NCBI GenBank assembly: GCA_013054445.1
Contig: JAAMPI010000002.1
Coordinates: 1 to 64,000, forward strand
Direction: 5' to 3'
DNA: 64,000 nt
Source: Cudoniella acicularis
Lineage: Eukaryota; Ascomycota; Leotiomycetes; Helotiales; Helotiaceae
This document shows, one piece after another, positions 24,250 to 35,221 of the stretch; the first letter of the stretch is position 1, and the number at the start of each line of letters is the position of its first letter. The notes under the pieces are model-generated. The model was not told where the DNA came from and ran no database searches. It worked only from the letters and a program-made list of their open reading frames with translations. The position numbers and the translations under genes are program-made.

Positions 24250-25030
24250 AGTAAAGTTCTAAATGTCACTAAGCTTTATAAAGAGCTTGGTATTCGAAAT
24301 ACGCCTATATATACGGCAGCGGAATTCGTAAACTAAACATATAAATAGAGAAAGTCCTACTATACTCGTAGCGGCTAGCTTATAGCTGATCTAAACCATT
24401 AGAATAATCTTGATGTCTAATCAGGTCTCTAAGAAGTTACTAAGGAATTCTTTAAAGAGTACGGGTAGAGTTACTAGTCTACGAACGTAGGTTAGGACAA
24501 CCGCCTCCGATATATAGACGATAAAGACAGGTAAGGACAGTAAAATCACTATAGATCGATATTACTAGACTTATAGTAGAGGCTAATTTTAGAAAGGATT
24601 ATAGATCTGTTAAAGCAGGTCTTTTAGAGACAAAATCGGTACTCTTATAATAATATAGCTTATAATCTGCTACGGGAAAAGGAGAATCTAGTATAAGTCT
24701 TAGACTTTAATTACTTATAAGAGATATTAACACGCTTAATTTTTAGAAGTCATACTATTAGAAAGGGGGCTTTATATAAGAACCTAGGTATAATAAGTTA
24801 GGATAGCTAACGTTTATCGTAGGACCTCGTCACTACTATAACCGCCAAGCACCCCCTTTTATTAGAAGAAAATAGCTATTATAAAAGGCCAAGAACAGAA
24901 CAACCCGTTTACCGTAAAGATATAGCCACGGCTAATAGTCATTTAGCATATTCTGTCCCGGTAGCGCAAATAGCAAACAGCCTATTATCAACACTGCTTC
25001 TAGATCCTAGATCGCCGTCTCTAATCTAAC
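24250..25030 (+). pseudogene. RIP-degraded ORF, family not recognised
   Basis: A frame starting with MLSKVLNVTKLYKELGIR runs for about 255 codons with TAG/TAA at probable Gln/Trp positions and readable segments such as TAAEFVN, ILERIIDLLKQVF and AYNLLREKEN. The regular spacing of the stops and the persistent helix-like composition argue for a former coding sequence. I do not recognise the protein. A promoter-like stretch lies upstream at 24040-24200. Confidence 0.35.
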
Positions 25031-25784
25031 TGTTAGCTAAAAGCCATAAATCTAACACCTAACCTCTATATCTAGCGGCTAAACTGCCTTTTTAGATCAT
25101 CACGAACGAGCCTAAACGAACTTAAGAGCTCTGGCCTGACGGCAACCTTTAATAACATTCTCTATTAGATTGTGTCTAGGCGATCCTAAAACTTAAGGAG
25201 ATGTCCTACTTGTCAGGAATCTAGCTTACCCTCGAAACTGCGAAGCGCGACATTATAATACCGATTTCTATAGATAATAAGGCGCTTTAGAAATATATAA
25301 AGACGTATTTAGCTTAGAAGCTAGATAAGGTTAAAGGGGTAGAGGATTAGTTAAGCGTATAGATTATGATTAAGCCGATTTATAACGACAAAGTAGATAC
25401 GGAATATAATCTAGATAACGATAAGGAGTTTATATTTTAGGAGGTCTATACGAGAACAGTTCCGATAGCAAGCTTCTTATTTTTAAAGTGATTAAATTTT
25501 TAGGGTACTAGTACGTAGATTTATATATAGCTAAACTATACGACAGGATAGACTAGTATTAGTTAGTTTCTAGATCTGCGCGTTTATGTTGACTGCTCCT
25601 GACAGCTCTTATAATCAAGGGCCGACTATAGGCAGGACGAGGATATGACTCTAATCTATCTAAGAAGTGGCTTATGCTAACGCTTACGATTCCTCGCCGC
25701 TAGCAATCCCTTAAACGATCCTCTAGAGATTTGGTTAAGGGCGGTTAATACTCAAGGCAGTTAAATTTTCCCGGTGAAAGGCCT
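25031..25784. other. RIP island segment, nothing identified
   Basis: One frame at 25330-25450 encodes a short acidic run (D/E/N rich), possibly the tail of a former gene. No other feature is seen. Confidence 0.3.
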
Positions 25785-26450
25785 ATATGACGATAGTTCG
25801 ACGGCTCTAGAACTAGCTAGCGTCACTAACCTGGAACCGCGAGTCTTAAGAGCGGAACAGGAATTATAACGATCGAAGTCCTAGTCGATAAAATGGCACC
25901 CTATATAAAGACCTACTATATAGTTCAAGCAACGCTTGGTGGCTCATGCCTTGCCCCTAACAGTACCTTAAGCGACCCTTAGTGGCGCTATCTGACGGAA
26001 GGTGACTTTTATATAATTTTAAGGCAAGTGCTTCTAAGGCGCTCCTATTTATACTCCGATGCCTTTATACCGCTCTAGTACTCTCCTGGCAAGCTCCTAG
26101 GATCAAAGGACCCGTCACGGGTAGGACGAAGATATGGCTAGCTCCTATTTAATAAGGGCTCGCGATCTGCCTATATATAAATAAAGCGTTATACTCGAGT
26201 TTTCCGACCGCTAGTAAGATTTGGTTTCGAAGGGATAAAGAGTAAGTGCGTCTAGCTATAGAGCTTGAATCGGATCTATCTCTTACCGATTCCGTATATG
26301 TCAAGTATCCTATACCCTTCGCTATATTCGGAGGTAGAGCAGGTATAGCCGACGCTACCCCGGGATTAGGGATATAAACACTTATAGAGGCAAACGGGAT
26401 ATTAAAGGGTAGGTAGTGCCCTAGCTAGAGCCTATACTCATATAAACAGG
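25785..26450. repeat. Dispersed direct repeat, copy B
   Basis: Partner of copy A at 23220-23870 (see that entry for the shared anchors). This copy keeps more GC and probably retains more of the original sequence. The core at 25960-26070 also matches 19790-19900. Confidence 0.7.
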
Positions 26451-27109
26451 ATTTTTTATATGCCTCGCTTAATCGTCATGCTCTAGGGGATAATATTACT
26501 ATAAACAACAAGGTTCGGAGTCTTTATAACCCCGTTTAGAGATTCACCGAGATCCTTAGCGTATTTAGTCACTATACCCTAGATAGTTTTTAGCTACGAA
26601 GACTTAGAGCTATAAGCCCGGTACAAGCATTGTTAGAGGCAACCAAATAGACTAACCCGTCCTACTAAACCCTACTTCCGTAGAGAAATCAAGTATAAAA
26701 AGGCACTGTCTGTTCCTTCTCCTATCTTCTCTCCTCGCTCTTCTCTTCCTACTCACCTTTATTATAAGTACGTGAAGGCCTTCCCTATATCATACGACAT
26801 CATACTACGACATTATACTTGAAATCTATACTTGCCCCCCGAGAACCTAGATACCTTAAGTCTGAGCACCTAAAATAGCCTCTCTACTATACTATAAGTA
26901 TATTTTGGCTATTCTAAAGGATTATAGTACTATCGTTTATTATTTTGAGTGTGCTCTCGAAACATATCGAAGCCGTCTTAGTCTAACACGGACAAGATAT
27001 AGTGATAGTATAAGCGATCGCCACGATACTTAATATATGCCTATCCTTGTTTAATAAACAATTTCCTAATAATATATAGACAAGTCGGCGATCGTAAAGT
27101 ATAGCGAAC
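26451..27109. other. RIP island segment with promoter-like stretch
   Basis: A TATAAAAAGG box at about 26694 followed by a C/T-rich tract (26710-26760) looks like a fungal core promoter oriented rightward, toward the 2EXR relic. No ORF relic is seen here. Confidence 0.35.
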
Positions 27110-27960
27110 CTAAATCGTCCCCGAAGTTTAATAAGTTCTTAAAGTTCGATAAACTCTTAATTAAAATCCGTCTAGAAATCTAGCGGTATACCCTCTAGCC
27201 TTAAAATATTATAATTGTCTAGGATAGAGTTCGCCTTTAGAAGTTCTAGTATCGCTTTAACCGTACCTTCCCTGTCGTACTTTACGTTTGCCGAGAATCT
27301 CGAAATAAACTCCTCCCCTAATACACTTGTTTACGTCTAACACTAACCCGCTATTACTAACCTCTCTCGCTACCCTATCGTTATATCAATTTCGCTATTA
27401 ACATATTTATTTTCCCGGATCTCGAGTACGGCCTTAAGCTATTCTTCGTAGCTATAGGAAAGCAGTCCTAAATGATCTAGTCGATCGTCGTAGGGACGGA
27501 TATCTATAATAATATAGGAGAACGCGATATAAAGCTACTTTCTAAGCTACTAAATCTTAATAGTCTCCGTATCTACCTTAGAGATATCCGAGTAGAGAAG
27601 GAATTATTAGTTTTTGATCCGACTATAGAGTATAAGCTTTAGATAGACAACGCTCCTAGCTTTTATTACTAGTCGTCCTTACTCGAAGCTTTTCGAAGGA
27701 GAATCGTAAAACATTGGCCCTAGGAGCTGTTACTATAGAAGGGCTTTAGTTCTATAGATAATCGTTTTAAGCCTCGATATATCGATAAAAAGTCTTTTTA
27801 TATTAGATTGTTTCGAGACTAGATAAAACCTAAATAATTAATTCTTCGAAGAGAGATAGTATTAGGACTATTAGGTTAGTTCGTAGGGTATAGATCTTTA
27901 TCTTAATTGATACTTTAACCCGTAGTTACTCTACTATAACCGATAAGTTAGAGGAAGTCG
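27110..27960 (+). pseudogene. RIP-degraded 2EXR-domain protein gene
   Basis: Read through stops, the frame gives FNKFLKFDKLLIKIRLEI*RYTL, then NRTFPVVLYVCRESRN. This is the hallmark of the fungal 2EXR family (F..F..LP.E.R..IW...L, then ...P.LL.VCRESR.E). Later segments NFAINIFIFPDLEYGL and IVVGTDIYNN fit the same family. Premature TAG/TAA fall at expected Trp and Gln codons (IRLEIW to EI*). 2EXR proteins are fungal, often expanded, and of unknown function. Confidence 0.6.
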
Positions 27961-28359
27961 TAAATCTTAGGTTAATAGGAGATATAACTGATATTATATA
28001 ACTATTATAGAATTTATATTATTTTCCTTTCCTTTTACTTCTATATTCTAAATACCCTAAATTAAAAAAATTTAATAAAGAAAAGAAAAATCTAGCTCCG
28101 GTATAATAAAGATAATAGGGTCTATAAAGACATGCCTAAGGAGAGAACATCTCTTAATACCTAAGAGTTTAGAATAATAATAGAGAGCTATAAAACTAAG
28201 CAGATATAGTAGCTTCGGACGGTCAGAGTATATTTAGGGTTTAATTGATTACTCTACTAGTTAAGAGTATACGGGCTATAATAGTAAACTTTACTACCGT
28301 GGCCCGTATATTCTTAACCTTAAACGCTAACTATAGATATCGTAAAAACATTCTTTCCC

Positions 28360-29970
28360 TTATCCTCGTAAGAAATCCCGCCTATACGAAGCGGTTATTT
28401 CTCCGTTATATAGTATATCCTTAATTACGACAATTATTTGCCTCTACTAGTAAGATATCTTTATTTTACGGAACTCCGTAGAAGGCGTATACGAGTAGTT
28501 AACCTTCCTTACCTAGTTACCTATTTCTCTCGGATAGATTTAAGCGATAGGCTTATCGCCGAGATCAGGTCTTATAAACTCTATAGGCCAACTATCGTAA
28601 AAAGTGTCTAAGAGAACTAGTTCTCCTAGAAATTCCCCTAGGATTTGACCTTTTCGATATGTCGTACTAATCGTACGAACCCCTTACCCCTTCTTTCCTT
28701 CGTTCGTGATTTCAGGTATAATATAAGACAAACATGTCGTGATATAATTATACGGATTATTAATCTCGTATAGATCGTATAGATTATATAATTTTTTAGA
28801 TAAAGAAACCTAGGTCGGGTACTACGGCTAGTCTTACTACTAACAATCCGGTTTAGGCTAGTCATGTTTCTCGAAATGACACTCGTTCGTATCTATTACT
28901 CGAAACTTCTTTATAAGCGGAGCTAACTTGTTTAGAGGCAATCGAGCGACATCTTTAGGATCCTCGCTCTCTTATAGGAACTTAGGAACTACCGTATTAT
29001 CCTAGAGCGACGCCTAGAAGGTATTTCCTACCCGGTATATAGGCCCTATAAGCTAATTAGAATCTAGTAGAGAGTAAAACTGCCGGATATCGTCGTCAGA
29101 CAGATCTTAATATATACGGCCCGATGCCCTCCGAGGGTTTTCTTTGTCTTTCCGGTTCGGAGGGATAAGATATAATAGTCCGTCGAACTTACTATATATC
29201 CTTTTCTATTTTCGGCCGTCTTTAAGGTAGTTACGTAACTTATTACGGCTTTTTTAAGTGTCCTTCTACTTAAGGTCACGTATAAGGTTATTAATAGCAC
29301 TCGGATCTATATTTAACCGGCCTACCTTTCCGTCGTCTATGATTTCTACTAGCTTAACCCTTATAAGACGGTCTAGGAATTCCGTAAGTAGAGTTCTTTC
29401 CCCTAAGATACTAATAATATTTATAAGCTATATTACGGGAGGTCTGCCTTTATCGATCTCGAACAACGGTTTCGATCGATCTCTCTAGCTACGGATCAGA
29501 GAGTACAAGTGATAAAAAGCCTTTTTCCTATAAACGGCCTCTAAGAGACTGCCTATATAAGGCGTGACTAGGGGCGTCCTCGACTAGGGCTCGGCCGGAG
29601 TTGCCTTCCTTTTCGACGGGATAATATTCGGTAGTACGGCCGTGACTTTATCTCGCGGTAGACGCGTCTTTTAGTTTGCTTAAACCTCGGCTAGTAGACC
29701 CCCCTCCTTACGAAGTCGTAAGTAGGCTACTATTATCGTATACGGGTCGTAGCTTTTCTGATAAAATTTATAGCCCTTAGGAACGGTTAGCGACGAGGCG
29801 TATAAAATATTAATTATAATCGTATAGTTAGCCCTTATGTTTAAAACCTGATAAAACGCTCTTAGCTCTATCACGATAGCCTTTCCGGGCTTATAATAAT
29901 TAAGAGAGTACGAGATCTTCTNNNNGTTNTATCNTTTATTNGGNGTACTGCTAGGGAACCTAGCCCACAT
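28360..29970 (-). pseudogene. RIP-degraded SET-domain protein gene
   Basis: The C-terminal half (28360-28650) reads GQILGEFLGELVLLDTF, then YPREIGN*VRKVNYSYTPST, then NGEITASYRRDFL and a TAA. This is a SET domain: GEFxGELV, the NHSC motif here as NYSY, and GEEITxxYG here as GEITASYR. SET domains methylate lysines (histones or other proteins) using S-adenosylmethionine, and NHSC contributes to the cofactor pocket. The longer 5' part to 29970 is coherent through stops (for example YKPGKAIVIELRAFYQ) but no other domain is named. Four or more TAG stops and the His/Cys-to-Tyr changes fit RIP. N-containing bases affect the first codons. Confidence 0.6.
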
Positions 29971-30016
29971 TCTCTATATTTCGAAATGACTAAGGGTATC
30001 TATATAACCCTGAGTA

Positions 30017-31403
30017 CAATCCCTGTCCCTTGAAATAAGCCAAAACGCGATTTTACGCGACGCGTTTCCCTATCGCTTTTACACACCACCTTTTAAAATG
30101 CCTTCTATGTCAACCCTACGACGTCCCCTAGGCCTAATTACTAGAAATAATGGCCGGGGGAAGGAGTTAACTCCTAAGATGCGCAATAAAATATGCGCCC
30201 TCTCCGAAAACGGCCATAGTACTGCATATATTATAGGGCGATATAAGCTGTCCCGGGGAGCTGTACGCTATACCCTCGAAAACGAATCCTTACGCCCTGA
30301 ATATAACGCCTCCAGACCTCGACCCGGTACAAAAAAGACTTATAATTACCTAGACGAACGAAATATCCTTCGATATACGCGCGAAAAACCTCAAGACATA
30401 TATGCCTAGCTCATTAAGGCTACTAGGGCTACTTGCTCCCCCAAGGTCATCCGGCATATCCTCAAGGGCCATAGTATCACCAATTGGCTCGCAAAGAAGC
30501 GCCCGATGCTTACGAAGAAGGCAGTGAAGGCACGGTACGAGCGGTGTAAGTTACGGCGGGGTTAGACAGCGGAGGAGTAGGGATTAATTATATAGAGTGA
30601 CGAGTGTTCTTTAGAGCGGGGTTCAGGAAAACAAAGGACCTAGTGCTTTCGTACGCCGACTACGAAATAGGACCTAATTAATGTCTAAACATATATATAT
30701 AGGAAGGATATAAGGGTTATAGTCTAGGGGTGCTTTTAGGATAATGAGCGTACGAAGTGCTACCTTATAGACCGAGATTTTAAGGCTAAGAAGCATAGGT
30801 ATAGTGTAAACAGCTACCTTAAGGTCTTAGACGCTAAGGTTGGGCTAGCTTTTAAGGAATTAGATGATCCTAGGTATATATTCATATAGGATAACGCCTC
30901 TATCTATACTGCCTATAAGGTTAAAGAATAGTTTAGAGGTAAGGGTATAAGAGTCCTTCTATAGCCTCCGTACTCACCTGACTTAAACCTAATCGAGTAC
31001 GTTTAGAAGAAGCTAAAGGAAATGGTTGACCTATACTTTCTAGAGGTCTTAAGAGGCGCTAGCGTATCAGAAGCTAATCTAGAGCGTCTAGGGAGTGTAA
31101 TCTAGGCGTGCTAGGACNTGATTCCTAAGGAGTTCTTTTNATAAAATTNTATTAAAGTATGCCTAGGANGGTAGAGGCTTGTTTTAAGGNAAAAGGGTAA
31201 TATACTAAATATTAAGCTTAAATATTTAAATAACTTTACTTTTTTTTAGTATATCTTAAAGAGATAGTTCTAGTATATAGATATATNAACTTANTATNTN
31301 AATATAATATAAAATATATACGTAATTNTATAATAANGTCTCTTAAAAAATAGTAGGGTGCGGGGTAAAAAACGCATTAGCTTATTTTAAGGGCATAGTA
31401 CTA
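30017..31403 (+). mobile_element. Tc1/mariner-type DNA transposon, RIP-inactivated
   Basis: The left end carries CCCTTGAAATAAGCC (30027-30041). The right end, read on the other strand, carries CCCTTAAAATAAGCT (complement of 31378-31392). These are near-identical terminal inverted repeats differing by transitions. Taking the outer 10 bases as part of the TIR, the element is flanked by TA on both sides (30015-30016 and 31404-31405), the expected target-site duplication. Length is about 1387 bp with one transposase relic inside. Several N bases lie in the right half (31118-31337). Confidence 0.75.
30098..31205 (+). pseudogene. Mariner-like DDE transposase relic
   Basis: ATG at 30098. An N-terminal helix-turn-helix region (ELTPKMRNKICALSENGHS, then YKLSRGAVRYTL) is open for 103 codons. 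Beyond the first TAG the frame continues with the catalytic core: SDECS (first Asp), FI*DNASIYTA (second Asp) and PPYSPDLNLIEYV (third acidic residue), the DDE order of Tc1/mariner transposases, which cut and paste DNA at TA sites. Ten or more TAG codons stand where Trp or Gln are expected. Cannot make active enzyme. Confidence 0.75.
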
Positions 31404-31405
31404 TA

Positions 31406-32191
31406 CCCCGTTACGAGACACTAAATTCAATTTCGCGTCTCAACATTCGCCTCGTCATTTTTCAGCTTTATAAACTATGCTAGATGATTCTCTAGCAGTT
31501 ATTTTACAGGATCCTCATCGCAGTGAGTGAAACCTGAAGGTCTTGCCTATTCTTTTAGTCGGTTTGCTCATTGTATAATCTTATGCCTGAGATCTAACCC
31601 CCTACTGCATCGTCGACATTATAAGTTCTTCGAATTTCAGGGGCCTAACAGCAAAGCTCAATGCCAGATGAAACTTGCATCGGGCATCTTAATACGATCA
31701 GCTTGATGTGTTTGGAATGAGCGAGTCCGGACGAGCGTGAAAGGATAAGGTCTTATGCGAGTTATAGAGCTCGCTTTATAGCAGCAGCCGAGCTAGAATA
31801 TATTGAGTTAGCTTATTTCACAGCTAAGCAAGCTCTGCGTTTACACCTAGCCTTTCGTGTATTGAATTTTATCTAACAAGTCTCTTCTAATACTACCTGT
31901 CTCGCTATTTGTCAACTTTGAGCCGACAACGCAAGACTTCAAATGCGTTGCGGCATTTCAACAACGATAAGCAAGCTGTGATAGGATCTGTTATGTAGTG
32001 CTTAGGGCTTCCAATGAGCGAGACGAAGCGTCCGGTTGTGTCTGCCTCCGCTATGCACTTGGCAGGCCAGCCTGCGATAAAGACTGCGTATCCTTCTCAC
32101 GATTAGTCTTTTGACGTCTGCTTCGCACCCTGTCGACCTTTGAATCGTAGTGCTTGCGCCGATATACTAAACGAGTCACGAGTCGCGCTTA
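31406..32191. other. Transition zone, no gene identified
   Basis: Composition returns toward normal after the mariner element. Short shared words (aatgagcgag near 31719 and 32017, with tccgg following each) hint at diverged repeats. No ORF or RNA gene is recognised. Confidence 0.35.
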
Positions 32192-33330
32192 CCATGAAGT
32201 TGCTCGCGAACCTCGACCCACGGCTTTTATACGCCTATTATATCGCAAATCCGACGGCGAGATCGTCTTTCGCAAACCTACTAGCGGCGATGTCCCTGCC
32301 TACGCAATACTTTCGTATACCTAGGGAGACGAAGAGGTTATATTTTAGGACATAGAAGCTGGCGCGGATATAAGTAAGACTATAAGTAAGGCTAGGTAGA
32401 GGAAGATATAGTTCTACGCGAAGCAGGCTACAGCCGATGGACTACAATACTTCTGGGTTAACACCTGTTATATCGATAAAAAGAATGCGGTCGAGCTTGG
32501 CGCGGCGATTAATTCCATGTTTCGGTGGTATCAGAACGCTGCGCGCTGCTATGTCTACCTTTCGGATGTCTCTAAATCCGACACTAGAGCGGATAACTAG
32601 AGGACATAGGAAGACGCCTTTAGGAAGAGTCGATGGTTCACTCGCGGCTAGACGCTTTAAGAGCTCATCGCACTAAAGCTAGTCAACTTCTTCGGCTTAG
32701 AGGGTAAGCAACTTAGGAGTAAATTGTCGCTTAAGTCTAAGATACATGAGATCACGGGTATAGATAACAACGCTCTGTAAGGTAATACATTGTCAAATTT
32801 CACATAAAAGAGCGGAGGTCCTGGGCGGAGCACCGTAAGACTACGGTTAAAGAGGACGTAGCGTACTACTTAATCGGGATTTTCGATGTCTCTATAGTGC
32901 CGAACTACGGGGAGAGAAAGGACCAGGTATTTAAGCGGTTGGAAGAAGAGATCCACAAGTTGTATAAAGGTAAGCTACTTCTTTTGATGTTACTGCCTGA
33001 AGCAATGAAACTGACCGGCATAGGTATCGATTTCGAACAGTTTGCCGTAGGGCTCAGCCTCGCGTCATTTCGTGAAGCTACACAGTTTGTTGCCAGGGAA
33101 AAGGAGCTGTCGAAGATACACGAGCTGCTTCACGGTCATAGTAATCGAACCTGTGTTGTCCTATACGGCCTCGGTGGAATCGGAAAGACTCAGCTGACGA
33201 TCGAAACTTTTATTAATAGTGGGAAACTAAAAGATATTATTGTTCGATGCTCGGATTACAGACACCGGCAAAGGACTATTAATACCATGGTTCCGATGCT
33301 GAGGATTAATGTTTCTTGTTTCTTGTAGTT
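32192..33330 (+). pseudogene. HET-domain NLR-like gene, broken
   Basis: Heterokaryon-incompatibility (HET) protein relic. The frame gives AYAILSYT*GDEEVIF*DIE (HET core usually AYAILSHTWG..EV.F.D), then FYAKQATADGLQYFWVNTCY, then INSMFRWYQNAARCYVYLSD and SRWFTRG*TL*EL. The HET module ends with FDVSIVPNYGERK, then FKRLEEEIHKLY. A linker and a P-loop follow: VVLYGLGGIGKTQL (Walker A, NB-ARC/NACHT type) at about 33165. Lesions include six or more TAG/TAA at Trp/Gln positions, a frameshift near the start (about 32200-32245), and loss of everything after the first part of the ATPase near 33300. HET-NLRs trigger cell death in fungal allorecognition; this copy is non-functional. Confidence 0.78.
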
Positions 33331-34756
33331 AGAGAGCCTCAGCCTTCATTTTTTCCACCCACTGCTCTCGCTTACTCTCACTCTCGCTCCTTCGGTCTTC
33401 GCTTTGGCTCCGGTCTTTCGCTCTTTCGGCTTTCGCCCTGGCTCGGGCTCCGCTCCTTCGTTCACCACCGACCCCGCGTTCTTATTGCTGCTTGCAATCA
33501 GCTATCTCAGAAGCTAGAATCAATCCCTTGCGACGCCGACCCACGCCTTCCTTTAAGTCGAATAAGCTAAGATCTGCGTATAAATTTGGCTGGAGGTCAA
33601 GCGGCTATTCCGCCTTCGTCGCACCATCACTGCTGGAATTGTAGTCCCTACTACTACTCGTGGCTCTTATTATGGATGGTGTCTGCCTCGCAGTGTGCCC
33701 CCTTTCAGCAGGCTATCATAGTAAGATTTATTCCAGGGCACCTTCTCGGTATTAAGTTGTACGAAATTGGCTTAACGGAACCACTAGCCGCACCCTCCTT
33801 AACTAGATTGCCTCCCTGGCTATCTAGTAAGTGGATGTGGTGAATTACGATTACGAAGTCTAATGCGTAAGTGAATGATAGAGGCAAAATGGAAATCTAG
33901 CTCACATAAGAGCACGTGCGACTGGACTGATCTTACTTTGCCAGTTATTCACCCATTTCCTCTCTTTACGTGCTGTAGTGCTGGAAGATATGCATTCGGG
34001 TCGTTACTCAGATTTCAGCACTTAGTATCTCTTTTTTAAAAAGATGGCAGCCAAGTATATTTTGACATTCGGTCAAGTCTTATTATGTGATCGCAGGCAG
34101 CAAAGCCCGGCAACGCTAACGACCCAAATATGTTGACAGGGCATCCATTTAATTGAACTGGCTTTATTAGGCCTAACAGATATGCGCGAGAAGTGTCTAT
34201 AGAACGCAGCTATCAACCACCACCAAACAGACTGAAAATATAATGCGTAATGCACTTTGGAGGGTTGGATTACCGCAAGGCATGGTATGCTGGTGTCGCA
34301 GCGATGCGACGACATACTCAGAAGAAAAGTCTCCACGATATTTTAAAATACAATAATTTGTCGGTACCTGACCACCCAAAACCTCGTGCGCCAGATGTGG
34401 CCTCAGACATGGCCTCCTCATTTTGTTTCGGCGACTGTCGCCTACTTGCGCTGTTTATAACGTATTGCTATAAAAAACGAACACGTCTTTTAAGATTGAA
34501 GATTCCAGGTCGAGGATAAAGCTTGGCCACAAGTGATAAGACTTGCCAGCACCTCGTTAGTTGTGAGGGATTTCCACAGGTAGAGTGAAGAGAGGCAACG
34601 TCAGGGGCAACTAATATATTCACTAATCTCTGGCCCTTCAACCCAAAGGGCCAGAGGCTCTTTATATAGACCAGGAGGCTCTGCCGACCTCCGCCTTCCC
34701 CCCCTGCTCCGGGTGCCTCAGCCGTTCCGTTGTCGGGCCTCCGGAAGACCCTGACA
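33331..34756. other. Intergenic, low-complexity and unassigned ORFs
   Basis: 33350-33475 is a C/T-rich low-complexity stretch with reiterated gctc/tttcg words. ORFs at 33316-33843 have no recognised domain and different frames look equally plausible. A strong stem-loop lies at 34628-34656. Otherwise nothing is supported. Confidence 0.4.
34628..34656. terminator. Perfect 11-bp inverted repeat downstream of the SnoaL-like gene
   Basis: Arms CTCTGGCCCTT and AAGGGCCAGAG flank a 7-base loop (CAACCCA), giving a perfect GC-rich hairpin. It lies about 100 bases beyond the stop of the leftward SnoaL-like gene, so it would be in the 3' UTR. It could aid 3'-end formation or transcript stability, or be the palindromic end of an unknown repeat. 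Function is inferred only from position. Confidence 0.45.
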
Positions 34757-35221
34757 TTAGTGCTCTGCCATAACAGTCGGATCACCGTCCACCCAGGTGA
34801 AGTTCGCCTTCCAGCTCTTGATCTTCCACAAATCGCTAATTCTAATTACTTCACATAAGTAGAAGCCACCTGAGGTGAATTTATTCCCGCCCGGTTCGAA
34901 TTCCTTGCCAGGACGAACGTGCTGAGCCAATGCCGAGCATGTTAGAGTGGCTGCAGAGCCGCTTTCAATGCTGATGCGTATATTAGAGATGAAGTGCGTA
35001 GTAGTAAGTTTGGACACGCGGTCGAAAACAGTGGTTTTGAGTTCCTGGATACCCTTGGCTGATATGCCAGGCATCTCTGTCCAGATGTCCTCAGTGACGG
35101 CTGTGAGGAGGAGAGCCTCGTCGGCATGATCGAAGGCAAGGACCGCGCGGTAGACCGCATCAGCAATAGCCTCACGCATTGTGAGGGTGCCAGCAAGCTG
35201 GGCAGGGAGTAAGAAGGCCAT
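34757..35221 (-). CDS. SnoaL-like (NTF2-fold) small protein
   Basis: Single-exon 154-residue protein, MAFLLPAQLAGT... to ...DPTVMAEH. The segment IADAVYRAVLAFDHADEALL followed by TEDIWTEMPG, and the C-terminal FYLCEVIRISDLWKIKSWKA, match the alpha+beta barrel layout of SnoaL-like domains (an N-terminal helix with an Asp-Ala pair, then 'W.I.....' strands). Members are cyclases, isomerases, hydroxylases or uncharacterised partners in fungal and bacterial secondary metabolism. It is intact, cytosolic by appearance, and is the last of five minus-strand genes (ANL enzyme, tyrosinase, PAL, broken tyrosinase, this), which suggests a role in the same pathway. Substrate unknown. Confidence 0.7.
   Translation of the reverse strand: MAFLLPAQLAGTLTMREAIADAVYRAVLAFDHADEALLLTAVTEDIWTEMPGISAKGIQELKTTVFDRVSKLTTTHFISNIRISIESGSAATLTCSALAQHVRPGKEFEPGGNKFTSGGFYLCEVIRISDLWKIKSWKANFTWVDGDPTVMAEH

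Larger units (their letters stand above)
7373..30016. repeat. Large TA-rich RIP island
   Basis: About 23 kb of TA-dominated sequence with almost no ORF above 80 codons on either strand. It contrasts sharply with the coding-rich DNA ending at 7372. Where old reading frames can be followed, stops are TAG/TAA at places expected to be CAG, CAA or TGG, and Cys/His codons have become Tyr. This is the C-to-T (G-to-A) pattern of repeat-induced point mutation. The island contains several gene relics listed separately, plus repeats. Ambiguous bases at 29922-29944 suggest assembly difficulty in a repeat. Confidence 0.88.

Noticed and set aside
7373..31405. Telomere- or centromere-type satellite
   Set aside because: No telomeric TTAGGG-type arrays or high-copy satellite; the AT bias is explained by point mutation of former genes.
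33316..33843. ORFs of 84 and 85 codons after the HET-NLR relic
   Set aside because: The first is low-complexity C/T-rich DNA; the second has no domain and other frames look equally plausible.
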